Below are positions 15,036 to 22,600 of a stretch of 29,146 nucleotides of DNA, piece by piece. The notes beneath the pieces were generated by a model. The model saw only the letters and a list, made by a program, of their open reading frames with translations, was not told the origin of the DNA and searched no databases. The stretch lies in the NCBI GenBank assembly GCA_042569785.1, contig JBHPGW010000032.1, forward strand, positions 1-29,146. Direction: 5' to 3'. The translations under genes were made by a program, and so were the position numbers. This stretch comes from JBHPGW01 sp042569785 (lineage in GTDB: Bacteria > Planctomycetota > Phycisphaerae > Sedimentisphaerales > Anaerobacaceae). How positions within the stretch are numbered: position 1 is the first letter of the stretch; every line of letters begins with the position of its first letter.

Positions 15036-16874
15036 ATGTCGAACAGAGTTGATTTTTTTCAATCAGAGCAAACTCAATTATCGTTTCCGGGGGGTACGGT
15101 TTCGATTTTACTCGAAGGGGTTTTATGTCCGCAGCTTGAGTTAAAAGAAATCGTTTGGGATGGCTGGCCTGAATTCGGTTTGGCACGGTTTGTATATAAC
15201 CGAGCAGGTTATCCGGATGCTGAGAAGGTGTTTGTCGAAGATATTGAAACTGTTGTTTCGATGGGTAAGAGTGTGAGTGTTGAGCGGGTTTACAATGGTT
15301 CTGCGCCTGGTGCGTCAGGTGTGAGCTTGACATTATTTATAGGCCAAATAGAGGGTTTTGAGACGAGGGTGGCAGGTAGTGCCGAGTTGGTGGAAATTAT
15401 TGCCAGAGATTTTAGTGCTCAATGTGGTCGAACGACTTTATACGGCAGACGTGTGGTTGATTTGGATGGCTCGAATTTGCTCCTGGAAGGTGTAGGTACA
15501 ATATTTAACGAGGACGGCAAAGCGAACGCTTCGGCTGAGATGATAGTTAATAATGGGAATAGTTACAGGGCATTTTGTTTTGATCCATCGCAGGCAAAAT
15601 ACTGGGGGCTGGCTGATGTGATTACTTATTTGCTTTGTGAGTATTTGCCGAGCGGTCAATTGCAAATCCCGGATATTGAGAGGTTGAAGGCGATAACAGG
15701 GAATCAGACGGTGCGTGATCTTGATGTGACAGGTACGAGTTTGCTTCGGGGGCTGCGGCGCTGCTGTGAGAGTAGCGGCCTGGAGTTCAAGTTTGTTCCT
15801 TGTGTTGAGCCTGATAGTCCCGAACAGCAAATCGTATTCTACAAGAGCGGTGTCGGCAGAAAGGTTGAGTTGAATTACCAGTTGTACGGCGAAGAATTCA
15901 GCATTTCTAAAACTAATATCTCTAAGCTTCATAGCAAAAAGAATTTTTTTCCGGTAACGCACAAGTATATCGGCCAGGGTGATTTTAAAGTTTATGAAGC
16001 AACTTTTGATCTGGTAAAGGCCTGGGATCCTGCGGATGAGAGCGATAATTATGATGATTTTTCCCCTTCGACCAATCAGGATTTCCACCAGGTAAAAGAT
16101 GTATACCGCAAATGGTGTCTTAACGAAGCAGGCGATTATAGTGGTTCACCATATAATCAAGGGGCTGCTTTTGATTTTTCAGAGATTTTTCAAGGCGGGA
16201 ATTTTGCTCATCTTCATCGTAGGTTTTGGCCAACTTTGACAACAGATAAACAGAACAAGTCATTAGGATATTTTTTGCAAGTCTCCTTTGATAATGGTCA
16301 GAGTTGGTCGCAATATCTATATGCGTTTAACAATCTTCTGGATGAGTGCGGAGTATGGCTTAGCAGTGATGAACTCGATATCAAAACCTGGGCCGCAGCT
16401 ATAAAGGATATATTGAAATTCAGAATTACCGTGTCGGTCATCAGCGATGAAAGGCTCAGCAGTGTGATAGCAGATGGCCCGATTAATTCAACGGTTCCTT
16501 TGATAGAGCATATTATTATACTATCACGGGAATTCAAATATCGCAAGGTTTCAAGTCAGAGTATTTTTTATAGATCGTCCGATGAAGGGTTGGGCGTGGC
16601 TGATGAGGTGGACGATTCCATGGAGCTGTGCGATTTTGTGCGTAATAAGGCTCGACTTACCTGGAAGGCTGTTGAAACTTTTGATGTTCAGACACCTTGT
16701 TTAGCTTTTGACTATCAAGTTGGTGACAGAGTTACGTGTAGTCCTGGAAGTAGAGATATGCTCAAATGCAGGATCGATAACAGGAGCATTAGCTGGATAA
16801 AACGCGTGCAGATGGATTTTGATGAGCAGTGTACGAATCTAAAAATCGTTAGGCAAAGGAACTTACTTGTATGA
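15036..16874 (+). CDS. Large tail hub-like protein
   Basis: The largest product of the module, 612 residues from ATG 15036 (TGAGGT at 15025-15030 as ribosome site; the in-frame TTG at 15024 is less likely). The N-terminal part (GGTVSILLEGVLCPQLELKEIVWDG, then FGLARFVYNR, and GQIEGFETRVAGSAELVEIIARDFSAQCGR) has the beta-barrel pattern of tail hub (gpD/gp27-like) proteins, in which a 'GkI.......G....v...D....l.r' segment is typical. Residues about 205-330 (TGTSLLRGLRRCCESSGLEFKF) match the hub's second barrel. The C-terminal end DYQVGDRVTCSPGSRDMLKCRI is also hub-like. No lysozyme or peptidase motif is seen. It is placed late in the cluster after the fibre genes. Its last codons overlap the next start (ATGA). 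Confidence 0.55.
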   Translation: MSNRVDFFQSEQTQLSFPGGTVSILLEGVLCPQLELKEIVWDGWPEFGLARFVYNRAGYPDAEKVFVEDIETVVSMGKSVSVERVYNGSAPGASGVSLTLFIGQIEGFETRVAGSAELVEIIARDFSAQCGRTTLYGRRVVDLDGSNLLLEGVGTIFNEDGKANASAEMIVNNGNSYRAFCFDPSQAKYWGLADVITYLLCEYLPSGQLQIPDIERLKAITGNQTVRDLDVTGTSLLRGLRRCCESSGLEFKFVPCVEPDSPEQQIVFYKSGVGRKVELNYQLYGEEFSISKTNISKLHSKKNFFPVTHKYIGQGDFKVYEATFDLVKAWDPADESDNYDDFSPSTNQDFHQVKDVYRKWCLNEAGDYSGSPYNQGAAFDFSEIFQGGNFAHLHRRFWPTLTTDKQNKSLGYFLQVSFDNGQSWSQYLYAFNNLLDECGVWLSSDELDIKTWAAAIKDILKFRITVSVISDERLSSVIADGPINSTVPLIEHIIILSREFKYRKVSSQSIFYRSSDEGLGVADEVDDSMELCDFVRNKARLTWKAVETFDVQTPCLAFDYQVGDRVTCSPGSRDMLKCRIDNRSISWIKRVQMDFDEQCTNLKIVRQRNLLV

Positions 16875-17206
16875 GTAATCAGGTTGATATGATAAACAGT
16901 CAGCAGCTGCTGGAAAGACTCAGTAGAAATGGTTTGCAGGGGGCGAATGAAATAACCGTTGTTACTTCACCCGGTGCAAGGGCTGCGGCGTGGGTAGTTA
17001 AAGTCAAGAGTTTGTCCTCGTATAATCTTTACAATATCAGAGCTGTGGAGATAGGCGAAGCTGGATCTGAGCCGACAGAGATGGGTAAGCAGATGCAGGC
17101 TTTTAATCTGGCTGAATCGTTTACCCAAACAGGCTCATTAGCGGTCGGGACCTACGCGGTAATGTCCAGGGTAGGTGGTAAAAATGTTTTCTATGCTACG
17201 GTGTAA
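16871..17206 (+). CDS. Small hypothetical protein following the hub gene
   Basis: 111 residues, translationally coupled to the hub gene through ATGA. It has a helical start (INSQQLLERLSRNGLQGANE) and a C-terminal two-thirds dominated by short beta strands, AAAWVVKVKSLSSYNLYNIRAVEI, then AVGTYAVMSRVGGKNVFYATV. No transmembrane segment or known catalytic motif was found. Similar small proteins follow hub genes in uncharacterised phage clusters, sometimes as fibre-base or decoration proteins, but I cannot name a family. Confidence 0.5.
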   Translation: MSNQVDMINSQQLLERLSRNGLQGANEITVVTSPGARAAAWVVKVKSLSSYNLYNIRAVEIGEAGSEPTEMGKQMQAFNLAESFTQTGSLAVGTYAVMSRVGGKNVFYATV

Positions 17207-17208
17207 AA

Positions 17209-17490
17209 ATGAGTAATGAAAATCCACGAGTTTGGCAGCTGAATCGCCAGGTTAATCTTTCGGTGTTAATACAGTTGATATTCCTGGCCTCGTTAATCGT
17301 GGGTAGTTGGGTTAATTTACAGAGGCAGCTTGATCTGCTGCAGCGTGATGTTGGTATGCTGGTTCAGAGTAATGCGCAATTTCAGCAAAAAATAGAGTCT
17401 CTTTGGGCTAAAACGATTGCTTATGAGTATCGGTTGCAGGCGATAGAGAAAAAAATGATGAAAAACGGCGCAATTAAGGGCGTTTTTTGA
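17209..17490 (+). CDS. Small single-pass membrane protein with coiled coil
   Basis: 93 residues. A hydrophobic segment VLIQLIFLASLIVGSWV (about 19-35) is followed by an amphipathic coiled coil LQRQLDLLQRDVGMLVQSNAQFQQKIESL (about 37-65) and a basic tail (KKMMKNGAIKG). The layout (short N-terminal cytoplasmic part, one membrane pass, long external coiled coil) is compatible with a spanin-like or holin-associated protein, and such genes often stand at the end of phage structural clusters. Without a lysin gene nearby this role is only a suggestion. It starts 2 nt after the previous stop and ends 19 nt before the lipoprotein gene. Confidence 0.55.
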   Translation: MSNENPRVWQLNRQVNLSVLIQLIFLASLIVGSWVNLQRQLDLLQRDVGMLVQSNAQFQQKIESLWAKTIAYEYRLQAIEKKMMKNGAIKGVF

Positions 17491-17509
17491 CAGAAATGAG
17501 GTTGATTTG

Positions 17510-18088
17510 ATGAAAAAGTTTGCGTTTTTGTTTGTTTTTTGTTGTTTTTTGGCAGTTGGTTGTGACAGTTTGCGTTTTGCTCCGAGTCAAAGCCAAAAAC
17601 AAAATGCCTGGCTTCATAATCGTACGGCGATGGTGACAGCCGAAACGACTCGGGGAGAAAATGCTTCGGAGAAGCTGCAGGGCCTGGCGAAACTTTCTGA
17701 ATCGCAGAGCAGAGCATTTGTCTCTTATTATGGTTTGCCAAAAGTATTTCCACCAGCAGAGACCGCTGAAGAAATACTAAGTGAGTCAAACTACGCAATC
17801 ACGAGAAAGGCGTTGGGCGAATCAGCAGATCGGCCTGATATTTTGCAGGTGGCTGACGGGGCGTTGGAACTGGCGATCGGGATATCGGCTTTATTAGGTG
17901 GGGTGTATGGCACGAGGGCTGTTCGGTTTTTGAAAGAGGCAAAATCAAAATCAAAGGCGTTGCAGGAGATCATCGCCGGCAATGAACTTCTCCGCAGTGA
18001 AAAGGCTGAATACAATAGTGCATTCAAACAGGCACACAAGGCTCAGTCGGCTGAGACCAGGCTGTTGGTCGCACAATTAAAAGGATAG
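17510..18088 (+). CDS. Predicted lipoprotein at the end of the phage-like cluster
   Basis: 192 residues from ATG 17510, with GAGG at 17498-17501 as ribosome site. MKKFAFLFVFCCFLAVGCDS is a clear lipoprotein signal with lipobox LAVGC, so Cys19 should be lipidated and the protein anchored in a membrane. The mature part is mostly helical and charged. A glycine-rich hydrophobic patch, LELAIGISALLGGVYGTRAVRFL (about 122-144), could be a membrane or packing helix, followed by a Lys/Glu-rich helix to the end. I do not recognise the family. With the membrane/coiled-coil gene just before it, it could form an inner/outer spanin-like pair, or it could be a superinfection-exclusion lipoprotein; neither is proven. 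It is the last + strand gene before a strong terminator. Confidence 0.6.
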   Translation: MKKFAFLFVFCCFLAVGCDSLRFAPSQSQKQNAWLHNRTAMVTAETTRGENASEKLQGLAKLSESQSRAFVSYYGLPKVFPPAETAEEILSESNYAITRKALGESADRPDILQVADGALELAIGISALLGGVYGTRAVRFLKEAKSKSKALQEIIAGNELLRSEKAEYNSAFKQAHKAQSAETRLLVAQLKG

Positions 18089-18248
18089 AATAAAGCGTAT
18101 TTGCTTAAATATGAGGTACGAATTGTAATCCTTTCTTTCCAGTAAGACGTTGCTATTTATGTGCCTATAAAAACACCCGCGTTTTTTACGAACTCTACGG
18201 TGGTGTAGTCTGAATGATAATTGTTGTATAACATGGTATATACAAAGA
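18089..18248. other. Short gap after the lipoprotein gene
   Basis: No reading frame of note. An AAAAAC...GTTTTT weak inverted pair lies near 18169-18187, and CTAC...GTAG just after it, both too weak to call. No repeat of sequence from the left side of the cluster that would mark an attachment site is evident. Confidence 0.4.
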
Positions 18249-18280
18249 GGGCTGTGAGTTTAATACTCACAGCCCTTTGT
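18249..18280. terminator. Bidirectional intrinsic terminator
   Basis: A perfect 11-bp stem, GGGCTGTGAGT (18249-18259) and ACTCACAGCCC (18265-18275), with a 5-nt loop TTAAT. An A-rich flank (ACAAAGA) is on the left and TTTGTT on the right. It lies between the convergent lipoprotein (+) and protease (-) genes and can end both transcripts. Confidence 0.9.
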
Positions 18281-18327
18281 TATCTAAATTATGTGGCCTA
18301 CTTTTCCAAGCAGCTTTAAATCATGAG

Positions 18328-19938
18328 CTATTTTCCTTCTAACCAGTTGTTTGCCATTAACCTAAAGTCACTAAAGTCTACATCCCTATCGCCGTCAAGG
18401 TCACCTTCTATAGGTTCAAGATTTGTCAGGAATCCGATAGCTCTCGACGTTACTGTCATCATGCCGTCCATAGAATATCCAACCGCTTCTACTCTGTAAT
18501 ACTCATAGCCTGGTTCTTCGAGCTTATCGGGTGCATGTCTTATGCAGTCAAATTCGCCATCAGGTCCGGCAATAGCTATGGGGTCGGTCGGTTCTCCGTT
18601 AATAAAAATCTCAACCTCCTGCCCTTCAGTAAATCCGCAGCCGCTGATATTTGTAAAGCCTTCCTCAAACGAAGAGAACATCAATCCCGGACACGGACAA
18701 ACATCAGATAGCTTATATTGTCCAACAGGCGTGTCGAGATCCTCAAGGTCCCTGTGCCCCATCGGACCATCTAACCAACCGCTCGAACTCGCATCAAAAG
18801 GAACTCCTCCATCGAAAGGATCGCTGCCCGGTTCAAAGAATTCTGCAGGAATATTCACATCGAGCTGATGATTATCCGGCGTACTCGAACCGGGTCCAAG
18901 ACCAGCGTGCTTATGATTGACCTTGATCTCTACCGGCAATTCAAGGCCAGGGCCGGGATCCCACAGGATAGCATTAGCATCAAAGACTCCAGGGCCGCCG
19001 GTGGTCTGTACATTAACCTGCACCTTCTTACCCGAGCCAGGGGGAACCTCTATCTCGTAAGTAATATCAAAGAACGAATCGACAGCAAAGGTCCCGTCAA
19101 GCTGAATTGTGAGTTCAACGTCCGCTTGCCCCGGCTTGCCGCAGTACATTGAGACCGAATGAATATCAGCAAATCCGAGATCTGGGTCGATAGCCTGGTC
19201 CCACGGAATGCCGTTCACCATAATATCACCAAAATCATCAAGCAACGCTCCATAGGCGTTAATACTGTACTCAACTCCCGGCGGAATAGCTACAGGGCGG
19301 CCAAATGGATTGGCAGGTATAATAAAATAAGCATACCCGCGACGTCTTGCTCTCTTTCGGATTTCCTCGATCTCGTTCGCGTCAAGCTGTGTGTCGTTGC
19401 CATCAGTATAGCCGTACATCAAAGAGTTAGAATCGTTGGGGTCGTAAAGATCATAATCCAGAGTCAGCGAATGTGCGAATTCGTGAGCAACGGTTTTGCC
19501 CATTTTATTGGCATCGGCATCAGGCTCAACGAACACAACAGGATTACCATGCACGGCCCAGCCTACGGCATTGGGCTCTTCGGTCCAGACATCATCGGCA
19601 ATTGTAAGTTTCAGTCCCTTTCCCGCACCACATGTTTCATCGACTTCCTCTTCACCATCGTCCTGAGCGTCATCCCCCTCGTCCTCGGTCAGATTCGGGT
19701 CGTTGTCCCCGACATTATAAGGCTGGTTGGTATCGACAACATAAAGCCTAATCTTGGCCTGGGCAAGTATCTCGTTGGCCTTTTTAATTGCATCAGCAAC
19801 GCCGCTAGCGTCGGAGCCGTCAACAATATTTACGACTACCGGAATATCGATCCATTCCTCTGCCGCATCGCCTGCCATGCAATCACAAACCACAAAGAAG
19901 CATATCAATGATGTTAGTAAAATAATAAACCTTTTCAT
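18328..19938 (-). CDS. Secreted zinc-metalloprotease-like protein with dockerin-like tail
   Basis: 536 residues from the ATG at 19938, preferred over an upstream in-frame ATG because GAGGAGGT (19945-19952) stands 6 nt before it and a signal peptide follows directly (MKRFIILLTSLICFFVVCDC). Residues about 25-180 form a metalloprotease-like domain: KTVAHEFAHSLTLDYD (about 148-163) with His152, Glu153 and His156, and a following LMYGY Met-turn (Met174), as in metzincins. The usual third ligand position (HExxHxxGxxH/D) holds Tyr162 here, flanked by Asp161 and Asp163, so the metal site is not canonical. Acidic loops lie at about 80-105. Residues about 190-420 carry repeated beta-rich parts, about 425-500 an Ig/IPT-like domain, and the end (about 512-533) one dockerin-like calcium repeat GDLDGDRDVDFSDF. 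That tail is probably used for surface or matrix sorting. The gene stands alone. Confidence 0.75.
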   Translation of the reverse strand: MKRFIILLTSLICFFVVCDCMAGDAAEEWIDIPVVVNIVDGSDASGVADAIKKANEILAQAKIRLYVVDTNQPYNVGDNDPNLTEDEGDDAQDDGEEEVDETCGAGKGLKLTIADDVWTEEPNAVGWAVHGNPVVFVEPDADANKMGKTVAHEFAHSLTLDYDLYDPNDSNSLMYGYTDGNDTQLDANEIEEIRKRARRRGYAYFIIPANPFGRPVAIPPGVEYSINAYGALLDDFGDIMVNGIPWDQAIDPDLGFADIHSVSMYCGKPGQADVELTIQLDGTFAVDSFFDITYEIEVPPGSGKKVQVNVQTTGGPGVFDANAILWDPGPGLELPVEIKVNHKHAGLGPGSSTPDNHQLDVNIPAEFFEPGSDPFDGGVPFDASSSGWLDGPMGHRDLEDLDTPVGQYKLSDVCPCPGLMFSSFEEGFTNISGCGFTEGQEVEIFINGEPTDPIAIAGPDGEFDCIRHAPDKLEEPGYEYYRVEAVGYSMDGMMTVTSRAIGFLTNLEPIEGDLDGDRDVDFSDFRLMANNWLEGK

Positions 19939-19952
19939 CTCGCTACCTCCTC

Positions 19953-20344
19953 TAAAAAAATTAACCAAAATCCCCACAACATTTTGTCCATCGTAACATA
20001 AAATGGGCAACAATGCAAGCAAAAACTGTGTTCCCGTGTCGGAAAAACAGTTTTGGGCCTTATAAATGTTAAATTTTAAGGTTTTTTCATGAAAATCGGC
20101 ATTAATCCGTGTTTATATGAATTTAGCGGCGGTTAAATAAATATGCTCTACCTGGCAAAAATATCGAATAACTGACCTGCTATTTTGCCTTAGTTTTTGC
20201 TAATGGATCGAAAGCAAAACCAAGAGCCAGCTGCCCTTTATACGTCATGATAGCTCTTTTATTATTAATTAGAATACTCGGAAATGTCATTTGGCTTCTA
20301 AGATTAAGCTTGTGTTGAAGTTAGATGCCGTTAAATGAATTTGA
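19953..20344. other. Regulatory gap between protease (-) and thiS (+)
   Basis: This divergent 390-bp region holds a leader for the protease gene with a weak possible minus-strand promoter, a long palindrome at 20022-20054, and a stretch at about 20099-20136 (ATTAATCCGTGTTTATATGA...) that resembles dispersed intergenic repeats seen in related genomes. No reading frame with a ribosome site was found. No thiamine riboswitch core (CTGAGA plus the ACC...GAACCTGA arm) was found before thiS. Confidence 0.45.
20022..20054. repeat. 15-bp palindrome upstream of the protease gene
   Basis: Arms 20022-20036 (AAAACTGTGTTCCCG) and 20040-20054 (CGGAAAAACAGTTTT) pair at 13 of 15 positions around a 3-nt loop TGT. 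It begins 83 bp upstream of the protease start and 290 bp before the thi promoter. It could be an operator, a terminator-like hairpin or a dispersed repeat. Which one cannot be decided from one copy. Confidence 0.6.
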
Positions 20345-20373
20345 TTGTTATTGCTGCTGGAAAGTACTATAAT
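20345..20373 (+). promoter_or_regulatory. Sigma70-type promoter of thiSGH
   Basis: TTGTTA (20345-20350) and TATAAT (20368-20373) are separated by exactly 17 bp. Transcription would begin near 20380, about 25 nt before the thiS ATG, leaving no room for a leader riboswitch. Confidence 0.7.
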
Positions 20374-20404
20374 GTGCTGGAAAGGTTGTTAGATAGGGTT
20401 TGAA

Positions 20405-20611
20405 ATGGAAATACTGAAAATAAATGGTAAGGAAAGGCAGTTCGGCCAGGTGCCTTCTACGGTAACTAAGCTGCTGGCGGCTTTGGATATTAATGAGGCT
20501 ACGGTAGTGGCTGAAATAAACGGGCAGATCGTAGAAAGAACAAAATTTGCCGCGACACAGCTTTGCAGCGGCCAAAGTATCGAACTGGTCAGGTTTGTCG
20601 GCGGAGGCTGA
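20405..20611 (+). CDS. thiS: Sulfur carrier protein ThiS
   Basis: A 68-residue ubiquitin-like protein that carries thiocarboxylate sulfur for thiazole formation in thiamine biosynthesis. MEILKINGKERQF at the start and the ending SIELVRFVGGG are typical, the C-terminal Gly-Gly being the site of adenylation and thiocarboxylation. Size is normal. AGGG at 20395-20398 is a modest ribosome site. It is the first gene of a thiS-thiG-thiH unit behind a good promoter. The activating enzyme ThiF and the cysteine desulfurase are not in this window and must come from elsewhere. Confidence 0.92.
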   Translation: MEILKINGKERQFGQVPSTVTKLLAALDINEATVVAEINGQIVERTKFAATQLCSGQSIELVRFVGGG

Positions 20612-20649
20612 TAGGCTTGATCGACAGATAATGAACATGGGTTTTGAAA

Positions 20650-21423
20650 ATGGATAAATTAGTAATAGCTGATAAAACTTTCGACTCTCGGCTTTTGGTT
20701 GGTACCGGTAAATTCGCTTCCTGCGAACTGATGGCCAAGGCTATCCAATCTACAGGGACAGAAATTGTTACCGTTGCTCTTCGCAGAGTGGATATCGAAA
20801 ATGAAAACGATGACATGCTCAGCGCAATAGACCGTGACAAATACCTGCTGCTTCCCAATACATCCGGAGCACGTGATGCGCAAGAGGCTGTCCGCCTTGC
20901 GAACCTTGCCCGTGCTGCTACCGGTATTAACTGGCTTAAGCTCGAAGTTACGCCTGATCCGAATTATCTGCTGCCTGACCCGGTGGAAACTTTAAAGGCG
21001 GCTGACATTCTGGTGAAAGACGGCTTTGTTGTGCTGCCATATATCAATGCTGACCCTGTTTTGGCCAAGCGGCTTGAAGATATCGGTACAGCGACGGTGA
21101 TGCCCCTTGCCAGTCCTATCGGCTCGAACCGAGGACTGCAAACCAGAGCGGCTCTGGAGATCATAATCGCTCAATCCAATATTCCAGTAGTAGTTGACGC
21201 CGGCCTGGGTCTGCCCTCGCATGCGGCTGATGCGATGGAGATGGGAGCTGACGCTGTTCTGGTCAATACGGCTATAGCGATAGCTGATGATCCCGAATCA
21301 ATGGCAAAAGCTTTCAAGTTGGCGGTCTGTGCCGGGCGAACAGCATGGCTTTCCGGGCCTGGGGCTACATCTAAAAGAGCTGTTGCATCGAGTCCGCTGA
21401 CCGGATTTTTAAGAGAACAATAA
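20650..21423 (+). CDS. thiG: Thiazole synthase ThiG
   Basis: TIM-barrel enzyme that joins deoxyxylulose 5-phosphate, dehydroglycine and ThiS sulfur to the thiamine thiazole phosphate. The 257-residue protein from ATG 20650 (a TTG two codons upstream is unlikely) shows VGTGKF (17-22), TVALRRVD (41-48), the Schiff-base region WLKLEV with Lys97, PDP..LLPDPVETLKAA, TVMPLASPIGSNRGL and VDAGLGLPSHAADAMEMGADAVLVNTAIA. Length and motifs are normal. It uses DXP, the product of dxs at the left of the window. It follows thiS by 38 nt and its stop directly abuts the thiH ATG. Confidence 0.95.
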   Translation: MDKLVIADKTFDSRLLVGTGKFASCELMAKAIQSTGTEIVTVALRRVDIENENDDMLSAIDRDKYLLLPNTSGARDAQEAVRLANLARAATGINWLKLEVTPDPNYLLPDPVETLKAADILVKDGFVVLPYINADPVLAKRLEDIGTATVMPLASPIGSNRGLQTRAALEIIIAQSNIPVVVDAGLGLPSHAADAMEMGADAVLVNTAIAIADDPESMAKAFKLAVCAGRTAWLSGPGATSKRAVASSPLTGFLREQ

Positions 21424-22596
21424 ATGTCACCTGACTCTGATATAAAAACGATACTCTCGGATAAGGGGCTTGACCGAAACAGAGAGCTTTGGCGGCAGCG
21501 GCTAACGAACATTAGACCTGCGGATGTAGAAAGAGCGTTGTCGCAAGAGCCGGGGACCTATAGAATCCAAAAGTTGACGGCTCTGCTCTCGCCGGCGGCT
21601 GAAAACTATCTTGAAGAAATGGCTCAGCTTGCCAGGCAGCTTACAATTCAGAGATTCGGAAAAATTATCCAACTTTACGCTCCGCTTTATGTTTCCAACT
21701 ACTGCTCAAACAGCTGTCGATATTGCGGTTTTAACTGTGACAATAAATTTCAGCGTACAAGACTGACGATCGAACAGGCCCTTGGAGAAGCTAAGATTAT
21801 CGCCTCCGAGGGTTTCAGGGACATACTGCTCGTCAGCGGCGAGGACAGGAAGTTTATCACTATCGAATATCTCACCGAACTTGCAGAGAGATTGAGAGAC
21901 AGTTTTAGTTCGATCTCAGTTGAAATATACCAGGCGGATACGTCTGAATATGCTCAGCTTTTTGAGGCAGGTATCGATGGGGTAACACTGTACCAGGAGA
22001 CATACGATCGCGATTGTTACAGTTATTATCATAAACAAGGGTCCAAGTTCGACTACGATGACCGTTTGGATACACCGGAGCGTATTGGCGATGCGGGTAT
22101 GCGTCAGATTGGGTTGGGTGTGCTCCTTGGCCTGACAGACTGGCGAATCGAGACGCTGGCCCTTGCCGAACACGCGCATTATTTGATTAAAAGATACTGG
22201 CAATCTCACATTTCGTTTTCTTTTCCAAGGCTTAGGCCCGCAAGGCAAATCGAAGGGGAACTCTTTGAGAATTTGCCTAGCGATAAAAACATGGTTCAGA
22301 TGATGACGGCTTTGAGATTGTGTTTTGCCGATGCAGGGTTAGTGCTGTCGACTCGTGAACGAGCCCGGTTGCGAGATCAGCTGATAAAGATAGGCGTAAC
22401 AAAAATAAGTGCCGGCAGCAAAACCAACCCCGGCGGATATTCAGGACAAAACGATGCTGTTGAGCAATTCGAGGTAGATGATGATCGCCGGCCTGCTCAG
22501 ATATCTGAGATGATAAAGCGCGCTGGCTTTGAGCCGGTATGGAAAGATTGGGACAACGCTTTTACCAAAGATTATAAAATGCCTTTTTCGAGGTAG
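21424..22596 (+). CDS. thiH: 2-iminoacetate (dehydroglycine) synthase ThiH
   Basis: Radical SAM enzyme that cleaves tyrosine to dehydroglycine and p-cresol, supplying ThiG. The protein is 390 residues long. The radical SAM cluster motif is CSNSCRYC (Cys94, Cys98, Cys101), preceded by LYAPLYVSNYC and followed by CGFNC. Further family signatures are LVSGED, VEIYQADTSEYAQLFEAGIDGVTLYQETYDR split by its loop, HYLIKRYWQSHISFSFPRLRPA and GSKTNPGGY near the C-terminus. The start ATG touches the thiG stop (TAAATG), so translation is coupled. Choice of ThiH rather than the oxygen-dependent glycine oxidase ThiO fits an anaerobic or microaerobic host. The stop is only 4 nt from the end of the opposite-strand regulator gene. 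Confidence 0.95.
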   Translation: MSPDSDIKTILSDKGLDRNRELWRQRLTNIRPADVERALSQEPGTYRIQKLTALLSPAAENYLEEMAQLARQLTIQRFGKIIQLYAPLYVSNYCSNSCRYCGFNCDNKFQRTRLTIEQALGEAKIIASEGFRDILLVSGEDRKFITIEYLTELAERLRDSFSSISVEIYQADTSEYAQLFEAGIDGVTLYQETYDRDCYSYYHKQGSKFDYDDRLDTPERIGDAGMRQIGLGVLLGLTDWRIETLALAEHAHYLIKRYWQSHISFSFPRLRPARQIEGELFENLPSDKNMVQMMTALRLCFADAGLVLSTRERARLRDQLIKIGVTKISAGSKTNPGGYSGQNDAVEQFEVDDDRRPAQISEMIKRAGFEPVWKDWDNAFTKDYKMPFSR

Positions 22597-22600
22597 CTTT

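Noticed and set aside
15036..16874. Tape-measure protein.
   Set aside because: The protein lacks the long helical or hydrophobic repeats of tape measures and has a mixed beta-barrel pattern like hub proteins.
17461..17488. AAAAACG...CGTTTTTT as a terminator before the lipoprotein gene.
   Set aside because: The stem is short and A/T-rich, it overlaps the end of a coding region, and the next gene starts 19 nt later in the same direction.
6428..18110. ATTTAAGCAA (6428-6437) and its inverted copy TTGCTTAAAT (18101-18110) flank the phage-like cluster.
   Set aside because: A 10-bp inverted match between two A+T-rich gaps is expected by chance at appreciable frequency, and attachment sites should be direct repeats.
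19939..20022. Upstream ATG start for the protease.
   Set aside because: It would put 28 residues before a normal signal peptide and bypass the GAGGAGGT site that fits ATG 19938.
20374..20404. Possible thiamine riboswitch before thiS.
   Set aside because: The promoter leaves only about 25 nt of leader, and the conserved CTGAGA and partner arms are absent from the whole upstream region.
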